64,000 nt of DNA from JAIBJN01 sp963775395 (GCA_963775395.1 CAVZIX010000014.1:186001-250000); one strand, 5' to 3'; positions 27,250-35,763 are shown, counted from the first letter of the stretch. Numbers and translations: made by a program. The notes: generated by a model from the letters alone, not told the origin.

Positions 27250-27618
27250 ATGATCCAGCAGGAATCCCGACTCCGCGTCGCCGACAACACGGGAGCCCGT
27301 ACGCTCCTGTGTATCCGCGTGCTCGGCGGCTCCCACCGCCGCTACGCGCGCGTGGGCGACATCATCGTCGGGACGGTCAAGACCGCGACCCCGCAGGGCA
27401 CGATCAAGAAGGGCGAGGTCGTGAAAGCGGTCATCGTGCGCACGAAGAAGCCGTTCGGCCGCGACGACGGCACTTCGATCGCGTTCGACGAGAACGCGGC
27501 AGTGATCATCGACGCGCAGAACAACCCGCGCGGCACGCGCATCTTCGGGCCCGTTGCCCGCGAGCTGCGCGAGAAGAACTTCATGAAGATCGTCTCACTC
27601 GCGCCGGAGGTGTTGTGA
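27250..27618 (+). CDS. rplN: 50S ribosomal protein L14
   Basis: The 122-residue protein begins MIQQESRLRVADNTGARTLL and carries AVIVRTKKPFGRDDGTSIAFD and NPRGTRIFGPVARELRE, the L14 core that contacts 16S rRNA in an intersubunit bridge. ATG 27250 lies four bases after rpsQ. rplX starts two bases past its stop. Confidence 0.98.
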   Translation: MIQQESRLRVADNTGARTLLCIRVLGGSHRRYARVGDIIVGTVKTATPQGTIKKGEVVKAVIVRTKKPFGRDDGTSIAFDENAAVIIDAQNNPRGTRIFGPVARELREKNFMKIVSLAPEVL

Positions 27619-27619
27619 C

Positions 27620-27991
27620 ATGGCGCAGGCCATGAAAATTCGCAAGGGCGACGTCGTCCAGGTCCTGACGGGCAAAGACCGCGGTAAGCAGGGACGCATC
27701 ATCGAGGCGGACCCGAAGAAGCGCCGCGTGATCGTCGAGAACCTCAACGTCGTCAAGCGGCACCGCAAGCCGCGCCCCATGAAGGACTCGAGCCGGATGG
27801 GGCAGACCCAGATCCAGCCCGGCGGCGTCTTCGACCTCTCGGCTCCGATCGAGGTCTCGAACGTCATGGTCGTCTGCCCGACGTGCAACCGCGCGACGCG
27901 CGTCGGCTACGAGTACCGCGAGTCGAAGGACGGGCGCGTCAAGGTGCGCGTCTGCAAGCGCGCGGACTGCGGGGAGGTGCTCGACCGCTGA
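27620..27991 (+). CDS. rplX: 50S ribosomal protein L24
   Basis: The 123-residue protein has a KOW motif (KGDVVQVLTGKDRGKQGRII) and QIQPGGVFDLSAPIEVSNVM. The C-terminal half keeps a complete Cys4 zinc ribbon (CPTCN and CKRADCGE). It is an early assembly protein at the tunnel exit. The stop overlaps rplE by one base. Confidence 0.97.
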   Translation: MAQAMKIRKGDVVQVLTGKDRGKQGRIIEADPKKRRVIVENLNVVKRHRKPRPMKDSSRMGQTQIQPGGVFDLSAPIEVSNVMVVCPTCNRATRVGYEYRESKDGRVKVRVCKRADCGEVLDR

Positions 27992-28569
27992 TGGCCACGA
28001 AGACGAAGCAGCAGAACGGCTACACCCCGCGCCTCAAGACGCGCTACGAGCAGGAGCTCCGCTCCGCGCTCAAGGACGAGCTCGAGTTCAGCTCGGTCAT
28101 GCAGGTCCCGCGCATCGAGAAGATCACCGTGAACATGGGCGTCGGCGAGGCCAAGACCAACGCCAAGCTGCTCGACAACGCCGTCGAGGAGCTGACCACG
28201 ATCACGGGCCAGCGGGCGCAGGTCACGCGGGCGAAGAAGTCGATCGCCGGCTTCAAGATCCGGGAGGGAATGCCGATCGGCGCCAAGGCGACACTGCGTG
28301 GCGTCCGCATGTACGAGTTCCTGGACCGCCTCGTGTCGATCGCGCTTCCGCGCATCCGCGACTTCCGGGGCCTGTCGCCGGCGAGCTTCGACGGGCGCGG
28401 GAACTATTCGATCGGGATCCGCGAGCAGATCATCTTCCCCGAGATCAACTACGACGACATCCAGGAGGTCCGCGGCCTCGACGTCGTCATCACGACCTCC
28501 GCAAAGACGGACGAGGAAGGGTTTGCGCTTCTGCGCGGGCTCGGCCTCCCGTTCCGCAACGAGGACTGA
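27991..28569 (+). CDS. rplE: 50S ribosomal protein L5
   Basis: The 192-residue protein shows VPRIEKITVNMGVGEAK, AKKSIAGFKIREGMPIGAK and the C-terminal GLDVVITTSAKTDEEGFALL. L5 binds 5S rRNA and contacts P-site tRNA. ATG overlaps the rplX stop (TGATG). rpsN follows after an 11-base gap with GTAGGAGGAGC as ribosome-binding site. Confidence 0.98.
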   Translation: MATKTKQQNGYTPRLKTRYEQELRSALKDELEFSSVMQVPRIEKITVNMGVGEAKTNAKLLDNAVEELTTITGQRAQVTRAKKSIAGFKIREGMPIGAKATLRGVRMYEFLDRLVSIALPRIRDFRGLSPASFDGRGNYSIGIREQIIFPEINYDDIQEVRGLDVVITTSAKTDEEGFALLRGLGLPFRNED

Positions 28570-28580
28570 GTAGGAGGAGC

Positions 28581-28766
28581 ATGGCCAAGAAGAGCTTGAT
28601 CGCGAAGGCCGCCCGCCCGCAGAAGTACAAGACGCGGGCCTACAGCCGGTGCAACCGGTGCGGGCGCCCACGCGCTGTCTACAAGAAGTTCGGCCTCTGC
28701 CGGATCTGCCTGCGCGAGCTTGCGCACGAGGGCTTCATCCCCGGCATGACCAAGTCGAGCTGGTAG
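28581..28766 (+). CDS. rpsN: 30S ribosomal protein S14, zinc type
   Basis: The 61-residue protein is the short, zinc-binding form of S14: CNRCGRPR and CRICLRELA provide the four Cys ligands. High-GC Gram-positives often also carry a longer zinc-free paralogue used under zinc starvation; none is in the window. It ends with GMTKSSW, as is typical. Confidence 0.98.
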   Translation: MAKKSLIAKAARPQKYKTRAYSRCNRCGRPRAVYKKFGLCRICLRELAHEGFIPGMTKSSW

Positions 28767-28777
28767 GGGGTGGAACG

Positions 28778-29173
28778 ATGCTGACCGATCCCGTCTCCGA
28801 CATGCTCACCCGGATCCGCAACGCGAACCGCGCGCTCCACGAGACGACGTCCATGCCGGCGTCCCGCATGAAGTCAGAGATCGCGCGCGTGCTCAAGGAC
28901 GAGGGCTACATCAAGGACTACCGCGTCGAGCGCGGAGAGTCCTTCGATACCCTGGTCGTCGAGCTCAAGTACGGGCGGAGCCGCGAGCGTGTCATCACCG
29001 ACCTACGCCGCATCTCCAAGCCCGGACGCCGCGTCTACGCCCGCAAGGACCGCCTCCCGCGTGTCCTGGGCGGCATGGGCACGGCGATCATGTCCACGTC
29101 CAATGGTCTCGTCACGAGCCGCACGGCGCAGGAGCTCGGCGTCGGCGGCGAAGTGGTGTGCTTCGTCTGGTAG
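28778..29173 (+). CDS. rpsH: 30S ribosomal protein S8
   Basis: The 131-residue protein begins LTDPVSDMLTRIRNANRAL and ends with GIMSTSNGLVT-type and EVVCFVW signatures (here AIMSTSNGLVTSRTAQ). S8 binds the central domain of 16S rRNA and autoregulates the spc operon in E. coli. GGGGGTGG precedes the ATG at 28778. Confidence 0.98.
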   Translation: MLTDPVSDMLTRIRNANRALHETTSMPASRMKSEIARVLKDEGYIKDYRVERGESFDTLVVELKYGRSRERVITDLRRISKPGRRVYARKDRLPRVLGGMGTAIMSTSNGLVTSRTAQELGVGGEVVCFVW

Positions 29174-29179
29174 TCGCCT

Positions 29180-29713
29180 GTGTCCCGAATCGGTAAGAAG
29201 CCCATCGAACTTCCGGCCGGAGTCTCCGTCTCGCTTTCCCCTGGGCGCGTGATGGTCAACGGCCCGCTCGGCGAGCTCGCGCAGCAGGTGCCGCAGCGCA
29301 TCGTGATCGAGCAGAACGACGGTGAGATCGTGGTCACCCGCCCGACCGATCGCGGGGAGGACCGCGCGCTCCACGGGTTGACGCGCTCGCTCGTCGCGAA
29401 CATGGTCGAGGGCGTGACGAAGGGCTTCGAGAAGGCCCTGGAGATCCAGGGCGTCGGCTACCGCGCGTCCATGCGCGGCACCGACCTCGAGCTGAACGTC
29501 GGCTACTCGCACCCGGTCGTCATGAAGGCGCCCGACGGCATCTCGTTCGACGTCCCGGTGCCGACGCAGGTGATCGTCAAGGGCATCGACAAGCAGCGCG
29601 TCGGCCAGGTCGCCGCCGAGATCCGCGCGGTGCGCCCGCCCGAGCCGTACAAGGGCAAGGGCATCCGCTACGCCGGCGAGTACGTCCGCCGCAAGGTCGG
29701 GAAGCGGGCCTGA
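29180..29713 (+). CDS. rplF: 50S ribosomal protein L6
   Basis: The 177-residue protein begins SRIGKKPIELPAGVSV and shows FEKALEIQGVGYRA and PEPYKGKGIRYAGEYVRRK. L6 lies near the L7/L12 stalk base. GTG 29180 follows rpsH by six bases. The stop overlaps rplR by one base. Confidence 0.98.
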   Translation: MSRIGKKPIELPAGVSVSLSPGRVMVNGPLGELAQQVPQRIVIEQNDGEIVVTRPTDRGEDRALHGLTRSLVANMVEGVTKGFEKALEIQGVGYRASMRGTDLELNVGYSHPVVMKAPDGISFDVPVPTQVIVKGIDKQRVGQVAAEIRAVRPPEPYKGKGIRYAGEYVRRKVGKRA

Positions 29714-30069
29714 TGCCGACGCTGACCGTTCGCCAGGCACGCGAGCGCCGCCACCGGCGCGTTCGCCGCAAGATCGTCGGCACGGCCGAGCGCCCGCGCC
29801 TGGCCGTGTTCCGGTCGAACCGCGGCATCGAGGCGCAGCTGATCGACGACCTCGAGGGCAAGACGCTGGCCTACGCGAGCCACACCGGGCTCGCCAAGAG
29901 CTTCAAGGGGTCGAAGAGCGAGCAGGCGGCCGAGGTCGGCAAGAAGCTCGCTGCGGCCGCGACGAAGGCCGGCATCGAGTCCGTCGTCTTCGACCGCGGC
30001 GGCTACCTGTACCACGGGCGCGTGAAGGCGCTCGCCGACGGAGCACGCGAGGGAGGGCTCAGTTTCTAA
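29713..30069 (+). CDS. rplR: 50S ribosomal protein L18
   Basis: The 118-residue protein has RHRRVRRKIVGTAERPRLAV near the start and VFDRGGYLYHGRVKALADGA at the end. L18 carries 5S rRNA into the large subunit together with L5. It overlaps rplF and rpsE by one base each. Confidence 0.98.
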   Translation: MPTLTVRQARERRHRRVRRKIVGTAERPRLAVFRSNRGIEAQLIDDLEGKTLAYASHTGLAKSFKGSKSEQAAEVGKKLAAAATKAGIESVVFDRGGYLYHGRVKALADGAREGGLSF

Positions 30070-30740
30070 TGGCAATCAACGCCAGGCAGGTGCGTGACCG
30101 CGAGATCGACGCCCGCGAGCTGAAGGAGCGGGTCGTCGAGATCAACCGCGTCGCCAAGGTCGTGAAGGGCGGCCGGCGCTTCTCGTTCACGGCGCTCGTC
30201 GTGATCGGGGACGAGGTCGACCGCGTCGGCGTCGGCTACGGCAAGGCGCGCGAGGTTCCGCTCGCGATCTCCAAGGCCGTCGACGACGCCAAGAAGAACC
30301 TCTTCCAGGTGCCGAAGCACGGCCAGACGATCACCCACGAGGTGCTCGGCCGCTCGGACGCCGCGCGCGTCCTCCTGCGGCCGGCGAGCGAGGGAACCGG
30401 CGTCATCGCCGGAGGCGGCGTGCGCGCGGTCCTCGAGCTCGCGGGCATCCGCGACATCCTGGCCAAGAGCCTCGGGAACCCGAACCCGATCAACCTTCTC
30501 AAGGCGACCGTGAACGGGCTCAAGAGCCTGCGCCGCCCCGAAGAGGTCGGGCGGATCCGCGGGAAGCGCGTCGAGGACATCCTCTTCCCGGCGGTCAAGA
30601 AGAAGGACGAGCCCGAGGAGACGCCCGCCGCGACCGAGGCTCCGGCTGCCGAGCAGGCGCCCGAGGAGCCCGCCGCGGAGGCGCAGACGGCAACGGAAAC
30701 GGATGACAGTGGCGAAGCTGCGGATAACACAGACGCGTAG
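30069..30740 (+). CDS. rpsE: 30S ribosomal protein S5 with acidic C-terminal tail
   Basis: Residues 1-175 are S5: VVEINRVAKVVKGGRRFSFT, VGVGYGKAREVP, and GTGVIAGGGVRAVLELAGI. S5 affects decoding fidelity and mRNA entry. A tail of some 45 acidic residues (EETPAATEAPAAEQAPEEPA and on) follows; S5 normally ends near 165-180. The tail's end is translated together with the start of rpmD, which overlaps it by 32 bases in another frame. Confidence 0.96.
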   Translation: MAINARQVRDREIDARELKERVVEINRVAKVVKGGRRFSFTALVVIGDEVDRVGVGYGKAREVPLAISKAVDDAKKNLFQVPKHGQTITHEVLGRSDAARVLLRPASEGTGVIAGGGVRAVLELAGIRDILAKSLGNPNPINLLKATVNGLKSLRRPEEVGRIRGKRVEDILFPAVKKKDEPEETPAATEAPAAEQAPEEPAAEAQTATETDDSGEAADNTDA

Positions 30741-30888
30741 CCAGATCGGCGAGACCCAGCGCCATCGCGGCACGCTGCGCGCGCTCGGGCTCGGCCGGAT
30801 CGGCAAGTCCACCGAGCGCGATGACAGCCCGGAGACCCTGGGCATGCTCCGCAAGGTCCGCCACCTCGTGAAGGTCGAGGACGTCTAG
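30709..30888 (+). CDS. rpmD: 50S ribosomal protein L30
   Basis: The 59-residue protein begins AKLRITQTRSQIGE and has LRALGLGRIGKS and MLRKVRHLVKVE, the L30 pattern. GTG 30709 gives the family start; ATG two codons upstream is possible. Either start lies inside the acidic tail of rpsE, an overlap of at least 32 bases, so the tail DNA is under double coding constraint. Confidence 0.95.
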   Translation: MAKLRITQTRSQIGETQRHRGTLRALGLGRIGKSTERDDSPETLGMLRKVRHLVKVEDV

Positions 30889-30890
30889 CC

Positions 30891-31544
30891 ATGCCTGAAG
30901 TAGAGCGAGACGACGAGCTCAGCCTCTCGAACCTGAAGCCGGCGCAGAAGCGCAAGGCGCGCAAGCGCATCGGGCGCGGGCTCGGCTCCGGCAAGGGGCG
31001 CTACTCCGGGCGCGGCATCAAGGGCCAGAAGTCCCGCGCGGGCTCGCACAAGATGCGGCCCGGCTTCGAGGGCGGCCAGATGCCGATCTACATGCGCCTG
31101 CCCAAGCAGCGCGGCCCGTACTCGAAGGACGCGATGCCCGTCGGCCCGCACCGCACGTCGACCGTGCCGGTCAACCTCCGCGATCTCGAGCGCGTCTTCG
31201 ACGACGGCGCCGAGGTCACGCTCGAGGCGATGGTGGAGAAGGGCCTGATCAAGAACACGCGCACGGACGTGAAGGTGCTCGGGGAGGGCGAGCTGAAGAA
31301 GAAGCTCACGGTCACCGCGCATCTCTTCTCGGCCTCCGCGCGCGAGAAGATCGAGAAGGCCGGCGGCACCGCGAATGCGTTACGCCCGCCGCGCGAGGAG
31401 AAGAAGAAGCGCCCGCGCAAGAAGTCCGCCGAGACCTCAGCGGAAGAACCGGAGGCTCCTGAGGCAGCAGCAGGCGATGAGCAGGAACCGACCGCAGACG
31501 AGGCGACCGAGTCGCCTGAGAGCCCTAACCAGGAAAACGCGTAA
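30891..31544 (+). CDS. rplO: 50S ribosomal protein L15 with charged C-terminal tail
   Basis: Residues 1-165 are L15: LSNLKPAQKRKARKRIGRG, GSGKGRYSGRGIKGQKSRAG and GFEGGQMPIYMRLPKQRG. The final 50 residues form a Lys/Arg patch (EEKKKRPRKKS) and then an acidic stretch. The stop TAA at 31542-31544 is immediately followed by the GTG of secY, and a 13-bp inverted repeat spans this junction. Confidence 0.96.
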   Translation: MPEVERDDELSLSNLKPAQKRKARKRIGRGLGSGKGRYSGRGIKGQKSRAGSHKMRPGFEGGQMPIYMRLPKQRGPYSKDAMPVGPHRTSTVPVNLRDLERVFDDGAEVTLEAMVEKGLIKNTRTDVKVLGEGELKKKLTVTAHLFSASAREKIEKAGGTANALRPPREEKKKRPRKKSAETSAEEPEAPEAAAGDEQEPTADEATESPESPNQENA

Positions 31545-31559
31545 GTGTTTTCCTGGTTA
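31526..31559 (+). promoter_or_regulatory. Hairpin spanning the rplO stop and secY start
   Basis: TAACCAGGAAAAC at 31526-31538 and GTTTTCCTGGTTA at 31547-31559 are perfectly complementary over 13 bp, with an 8-base loop that contains the rplO stop. The left arm holds AGGA, the only Shine-Dalgarno-like sequence for secY, and the right arm begins at the last base of its GTG. Folding would hide the secY start until ribosomes finishing rplO open it. Confidence 0.75.
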
Positions 31560-32798
31560 ACGAACGCGTGGCGAGTCCCCGAGCTTCGCCGGCGCCTGCT
31601 CTTCACGGCGATGATCCTGGCCCTCTACCGGCTGGGCAGCTGGATCCCGGTTCCGGGCGTCGACTCCGAGCAGATCGAGGCGTACTTCTCGGGCCAGGGC
31701 GGCACGATCCTTGGGCTCCTGAACATCTTCTCGGGCGGCGCGCTGTCCCAGTTCGCCGTCTTCGCGCTCGGGATCATGCCCTACATCACGGCCTCGATCA
31801 TCCTTCAGCTGATGACGGTCGTGATTCCCCGTCTGGAGCAGCTCCAGAAGGAGGGAGAGGCCGGGTACGCCAAGATCAACCAGTACACGCGCTACCTGAC
31901 CGTCGTCCTCTCGGCACTGCAGGCCGCGGGCTACTCGTACCTCTTCAGCCGCCAGGGCGCGCTCGACCTGACCCCGGGGCGCTTCGTGCTCATCGTCGTA
32001 TCGCTGACGGCCGGTTCGACGCTCCTCATGTTCATGGGCGAGCTGATCACGAAGCGCGGCGTCGGCAACGGCATCTCGCTCCTGATCTTCGCCTCGATCC
32101 TCTCCGGGCTGCCCGGCGGGATCCGCGCCTGGTGGGCGGGCGACGCGTTCGAGCGGCTCATGTTCCCGCTCATCGCGCTCGCGATCATCGTCGCGGTCGT
32201 CTTCGTCCAGGAGGGCCAGCGCCGCATCCCGATCCAGTACGCCAAGCGCATGGTGGGCCGCCGCATGACCGCCGGCGGCTCGACCTATATGCCGCTGCGC
32301 GTGAACATGGCCGGCGTCATCCCGATCATCTTCGCGGCGGCGATCATGGCCTTCCCGCCCACGGTCGCGCAGTTCTTCCCGCAGACGCAAACGTTCATCA
32401 ACGAGAACTTCTCGCCGACCGCGCTGCCCTACCTGTTGCTGCAGGGCTTCATGATCGTGATCTTCACGTACTTCTACACGGCGGTGCAGTTCAACCCCAT
32501 CGACCAGGCCGACAACCTGCGCAAGCACGGCGGCTACATCCCGGGCATCCGGCCCGGCCCGCCGACCGCGCAGTACCTCGACCGTGTTCTCACGCGCCTG
32601 ACGCTCCCCGGGGCCCTCTACCTCGCGCTCGTGGCGACGCTGCCGACGCTCTTCATCCGCTACGGCGGGTTCTCGCAGGCGACGTCGGCCGCTCTCGGCG
32701 GCACGTCGATCCTCATCGTGGTGGGCGTCGCGCTGGACACCATGCGCCAGATGGAGTCACAGATGATGATGCGCCATTACGAAGGCTTCCTGAGGTAG
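31545..32798 (+). CDS. secY: Protein translocase subunit SecY
   Basis: The 417-residue protein has the ten membrane segments of SecY, starting with LRRRLLFTAMILALYRLGSW and including GIMPYITASIILQLM, KRGVGNGISLLIFASIL and YFYTAVQFNP, plus the C-terminal RHYEGFLR. It forms the export channel with SecE and SecG. GTG 31545 follows the rplO stop directly, giving FSWLTNAWRVPELRRR. adk follows after five bases, as is usual in the spc operon. Confidence 0.98.
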   Translation: MFSWLTNAWRVPELRRRLLFTAMILALYRLGSWIPVPGVDSEQIEAYFSGQGGTILGLLNIFSGGALSQFAVFALGIMPYITASIILQLMTVVIPRLEQLQKEGEAGYAKINQYTRYLTVVLSALQAAGYSYLFSRQGALDLTPGRFVLIVVSLTAGSTLLMFMGELITKRGVGNGISLLIFASILSGLPGGIRAWWAGDAFERLMFPLIALAIIVAVVFVQEGQRRIPIQYAKRMVGRRMTAGGSTYMPLRVNMAGVIPIIFAAAIMAFPPTVAQFFPQTQTFINENFSPTALPYLLLQGFMIVIFTYFYTAVQFNPIDQADNLRKHGGYIPGIRPGPPTAQYLDRVLTRLTLPGALYLALVATLPTLFIRYGGFSQATSAALGGTSILIVVGVALDTMRQMESQMMMRHYEGFLR

Positions 32799-32803
32799 CC
32801 CCG

Positions 32804-33394
32804 TTGGCGCTCAACATCGTCATCCTCGGCCCTCCCGGGGCGGGCAAAGGCACCCAGGGCAAGCTTGTCGCCAGGGACGCGGGCATCCCGCACATCAACA
32901 CCGGCGACATCTTCCGCGCCGAGTGTGCGGCGGGCACCGAGCTGGGCCAGAAGGTCAACTCGATCATCGACGCCGGCGACCTCGTGCCCGACGAGCTCAC
33001 GACCGAGATCGTCCGGGCGCGGCTGGCCCAGGAGGACACGGCCCGGGGCTTCGTCCTCGACGGGTTCCCGCGCACGCTCGCGCAGGCCGAGGCGCTCGAC
33101 CGCGTCCTCGCCGATATCGACCGGGGCGAGCTCAGCGTCGTGCTCGACTTCGAGCTGCCGGACGAGCTGGCCGGCGAGCGGCTCCTCGGGCGTGCGTCGG
33201 TCGAGGGCCGCAGCGACGACGCGCCCGACAAGGTGCAGCACCGCCTCGACGTCTACCACCGGCAGACCGAGCCGCTCGTCGAGTACTACCGCGCGCGCGA
33301 CCTGCTCGTCCCCATCCATGCCGACAAGTCCATCGGGGACGTGTCCGCCGAGGTGCAGCAGGTGCTCTCCGCGACGGAGCAGGCGAGCTCGTGA
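32804..33394 (+). CDS. adk: Adenylate kinase (short-lid type)
   Basis: The 196-residue enzyme interconverts ATP + AMP and 2 ADP. It has the P-loop LGPPGAGKGTQ, the AMP-binding INTGDIFRA and GFVLDGFPRT. The lid is short and lacks the Cys4 zinc site of Gram-positive long-lid forms; the lid Asp and Arg lie in the DKVQHRLDVY region. The start is TTG 32804. Its TGA overlaps the GTG of map (GTGA). Confidence 0.97.
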   Translation: MALNIVILGPPGAGKGTQGKLVARDAGIPHINTGDIFRAECAAGTELGQKVNSIIDAGDLVPDELTTEIVRARLAQEDTARGFVLDGFPRTLAQAEALDRVLADIDRGELSVVLDFELPDELAGERLLGRASVEGRSDDAPDKVQHRLDVYHRQTEPLVEYYRARDLLVPIHADKSIGDVSAEVQQVLSATEQASS

Positions 33395-34146
33395 TCGTCC
33401 GCAAGTCCAGGGACGAGATCGCCACGATGGGCCGCGCGGGCCGCGTGGTCGCCGAGACGCTGCGGAAGCTGGGCGAGCTCGCGAAGCCGGGCGTGACCAC
33501 CGCCGAGCTCGACGAGGCCGCCGAGGAGTACATCCGCTCCGAGGGCGGCGTCCCGACCTTCAAGGGCTACCGCGGCTTCCCGGCCGCCATCTGCACGTCG
33601 CCGAACTCGATGGTCGTGCACGGGATCCCCGGCTCGTACCGTCTGGACGCGGGCGACCTCATCTCGGTCGACGTCGGCGTGACGCTCGACGGATTCGTGG
33701 CCGACTCCGCGTACACGTTCCCGGTCGGCGACGTCGACGCGGACGCCCGGCGCCTGCTCGACACCTGTCAGGCGGCGCTCTCGGCCGGCATCGCCGAGGC
33801 CCGCGCCGGCAACCACGTCCAGGACATCTCGGCCGCCGTCCAGCGTACGACCGAGGAGGCAGGGTTCTCAGTCGTCCGCTCGCTGGTCGGGCACGGCATC
33901 GGCCGCTCGATGCACGAGGAGCCCCAGGTGCCGAACTTCGGCAAGCCGGGCGGTGGTCCGCTGCTCCAGCCGGGGATGACGCTGGCGATCGAGCCGATGA
34001 TCAACGCCGGCGGCCCCGACGTCTGGATGGCCGACGACCGCTGGTCGATCTCGACCGACGACGGCTCGCTCTCCGCGCACTTCGAGCACACGGTCGCGGT
34101 GACCGAGAACGGCCCGCTCGTGCTGACGAAAAGCGGGCCGGAATGA
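33391..34146 (+). CDS. map: Methionine aminopeptidase, type I
   Basis: The 251-residue metalloenzyme removes initiator Met. Metal ligands sit in SVDVGVTLDGFVADS (two Asp), GHGIGRSMHEEP (His), the Glu of AIEPM and the Glu of FEHTVAV. GTG 33391 overlaps adk. It is followed by a 76-base gap before rpmJ, where infA is found in most relatives; no IF-1 gene is visible there. Confidence 0.97.
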   Translation: MIVRKSRDEIATMGRAGRVVAETLRKLGELAKPGVTTAELDEAAEEYIRSEGGVPTFKGYRGFPAAICTSPNSMVVHGIPGSYRLDAGDLISVDVGVTLDGFVADSAYTFPVGDVDADARRLLDTCQAALSAGIAEARAGNHVQDISAAVQRTTEEAGFSVVRSLVGHGIGRSMHEEPQVPNFGKPGGGPLLQPGMTLAIEPMINAGGPDVWMADDRWSISTDDGSLSAHFEHTVAVTENGPLVLTKSGPE

Positions 34147-34222
34147 TCGCCGTTGCTGCTACCATGCACGTTCGCGGCTCGTCCGCGCTTTCGCGTGGAT
34201 GCCGCAATACCCCTGATTTCCC

Positions 34223-34336
34223 ATGAAGGTACGCCCGTCCGTAAAGCCGATGTGTGACCGCTGCCGCGTGATCAAGCGGCACGGAAAAGTGCTGGTCATC
34301 TGCTCGAACCCGCGGCACAAGCAGCGGCAGGGCTAG
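34223..34336 (+). CDS. rpmJ: 50S ribosomal protein L36
   Basis: A 37-residue frame from ATG 34223 encodes MKVRPSVKPMCDRCRVIKR, then HGKVLVICSNPRHKQRQG. The zinc ligands Cys, Cys, Cys and His of the zinc-type L36 are all present. The 76 bases between map and this gene (34147-34222) show no ORF and no strong promoter. rpsM follows 17 bases later. Confidence 0.96.
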   Translation: MKVRPSVKPMCDRCRVIKRHGKVLVICSNPRHKQRQG

Positions 34337-34353
34337 GAGCTAGGAGAAGGAAT

Positions 34354-34731
34354 TTGGCACGAATCGCCGGAGTGAACCTCCCCCGTGAGAAGCGGCTCGA
34401 GATCGCGCTCACGTACATCTACGGAATCGGCCAGGCGACCGCGCGCAAGACATGCGCGGAGCTCGGGCTGTCGAGCGACGAGAAGGTGCGCGACCTCACG
34501 GACGAGGAGATCACCAAGCTCCGCAACTACATCGACTCGAACCTCGAGGTCGAGGGCGAGCTGCGGCGCGAGCGCTCCCAGGCGATCAAGCGCCTGCAGG
34601 AGATCGGCTCCTACCGCGGCCTCCGCCATCGACGCGGGCTGCCTGTGAACGGCCAGCGGACGAAGACCAACGGCCGCACGCGCAAGGGCCCGAAGAAGAC
34701 CGTCGGGCGCGGGAAGAAGGCCAAGGTCTAG
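34354..34731 (+). CDS. rpsM: 30S ribosomal protein S13
   Basis: The 125-residue protein begins ARIAGVNLPREKRLEIALTY and has IGSYRGLRHRRGLPVNGQRT and the basic C-terminal tail that touches P-site tRNA. TTG 34354 follows GGAGAAGGAA and matches the family start exactly. It overlaps rpsK by one base. Confidence 0.98.
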   Translation: MARIAGVNLPREKRLEIALTYIYGIGQATARKTCAELGLSSDEKVRDLTDEEITKLRNYIDSNLEVEGELRRERSQAIKRLQEIGSYRGLRHRRGLPVNGQRTKTNGRTRKGPKKTVGRGKKAKV

Positions 34732-35132
34732 TGGCGCCTCCTCGTCGACCGTCCAAGGGTCGCGCGCGCCGGCGCGTCAAGAAGAACATCGCGATCGGCC
34801 AGGCGCACATCAAGACGTCCTTCAACAACACGATCGTGACGCTGACCGACAAGGATGGCGCGGTGATCGCCTGGGAGAGCGCCGGCTCGGCCGGCTTCAA
34901 GGGCTCGCGCAAGTCGACGCCCTTCGCCGCCCAGGTGACCGCCGACTCCTGCGCCCGGAAGGGGATGGAGCACGGCCTGCAGAAGGTCGAGGTCTTCGTG
35001 AAGGGCCCCGGTTCCGGCCGCGAGACGGCCATTCGCTCGCTCCAGGCCGCCGGGCTCGAGATCCTCGGCGTCCGCGACGTCTCCCCGCAGGCGCACAACG
35101 GCGTCCGGCCCAAGAAGAGGCGGAGGGTCTAG
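34731..35132 (+). CDS. rpsK: 30S ribosomal protein S11
   Basis: The 133-residue protein contains IGQAHIKTSFNNTIVTLTD, KGSRKSTPFAAQ and VKGPGSGRETAIRSLQAAGL, all S11 signatures. It forms part of the mRNA exit platform. GTG 34731 overlaps the rpsM stop in TAGTG. rpsD follows one base after its stop. Confidence 0.98.
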   Translation: MAPPRRPSKGRARRRVKKNIAIGQAHIKTSFNNTIVTLTDKDGAVIAWESAGSAGFKGSRKSTPFAAQVTADSCARKGMEHGLQKVEVFVKGPGSGRETAIRSLQAAGLEILGVRDVSPQAHNGVRPKKRRRV

Positions 35133-35133
35133 C

Positions 35134-35754
35134 GTGGCGCGCCCACTCGGCCCCAAGTGCAAGCTCTGCCGCCGCGAGGGCATGAAGCTCTTCCTCAAGG
35201 GCGAGCGCTGCCTGACGGAGAAGTGCGCCGTCGAGCGCCGCAGCTACCCGCCGGGAGAGCACGGCCGCGGGCGGATCAAGCAGTCGGAGTACCTGCTCCA
35301 GCTGCGTGAGAAGCAGAAGGCGCGGCGCTACTACGGGCTGCTCGAGAAGCAGTTCCGCAACTACTACGACAAGGCCGCGAAGCGGTCGGGGATCACGGGC
35401 GAGGAGCTTCTCCGCATGCTCGAGACGCGCCTCGACAACGTCGTGTACCGCCTCGGCTTCGCAGCCTCGCGCGCGCAGGCGCGCCAGCTCATCCGCCACG
35501 GCCACTTCCAGGTGAACGGCCGCCGGGTGAACATTCCGAGCTTCCAGGTGAAGCCGGACGACGTCGTCGCCCTCAAGCAGGGCAGCCCTGTCGAGCAGGT
35601 CGTTCGCGACGCGACGGACCTGACCGCCTCGGTCTCGCCCTGGCTCCAGGCCGACCACGACAACCTCACGGGCAAGGTCTTGAAGCTCCCCGACCGGTCG
35701 GACATCGACACGCCGGTCCAGGAGCAGCTCATCGTCGAGCTGTACTCGAAGTAG
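35134..35754 (+). CDS. rpsD: 30S ribosomal protein S4
   Basis: The 206-residue protein keeps the N-terminal zinc site (KCKLCRREG, then CLTEKC) and the S4 RNA-binding domain (RLDNVVYRLGFAASRAQARQ, then GHFQVNGRRVNIPS). It initiates 16S folding and autoregulates the alpha operon in many bacteria. The start is GTG. rpoA follows after nine bases with GAAAGGAAGC. Confidence 0.98.
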   Translation: MARPLGPKCKLCRREGMKLFLKGERCLTEKCAVERRSYPPGEHGRGRIKQSEYLLQLREKQKARRYYGLLEKQFRNYYDKAAKRSGITGEELLRMLETRLDNVVYRLGFAASRAQARQLIRHGHFQVNGRRVNIPSFQVKPDDVVALKQGSPVEQVVRDATDLTASVSPWLQADHDNLTGKVLKLPDRSDIDTPVQEQLIVELYSK

Positions 35755-35763
35755 AAAGGAAGC

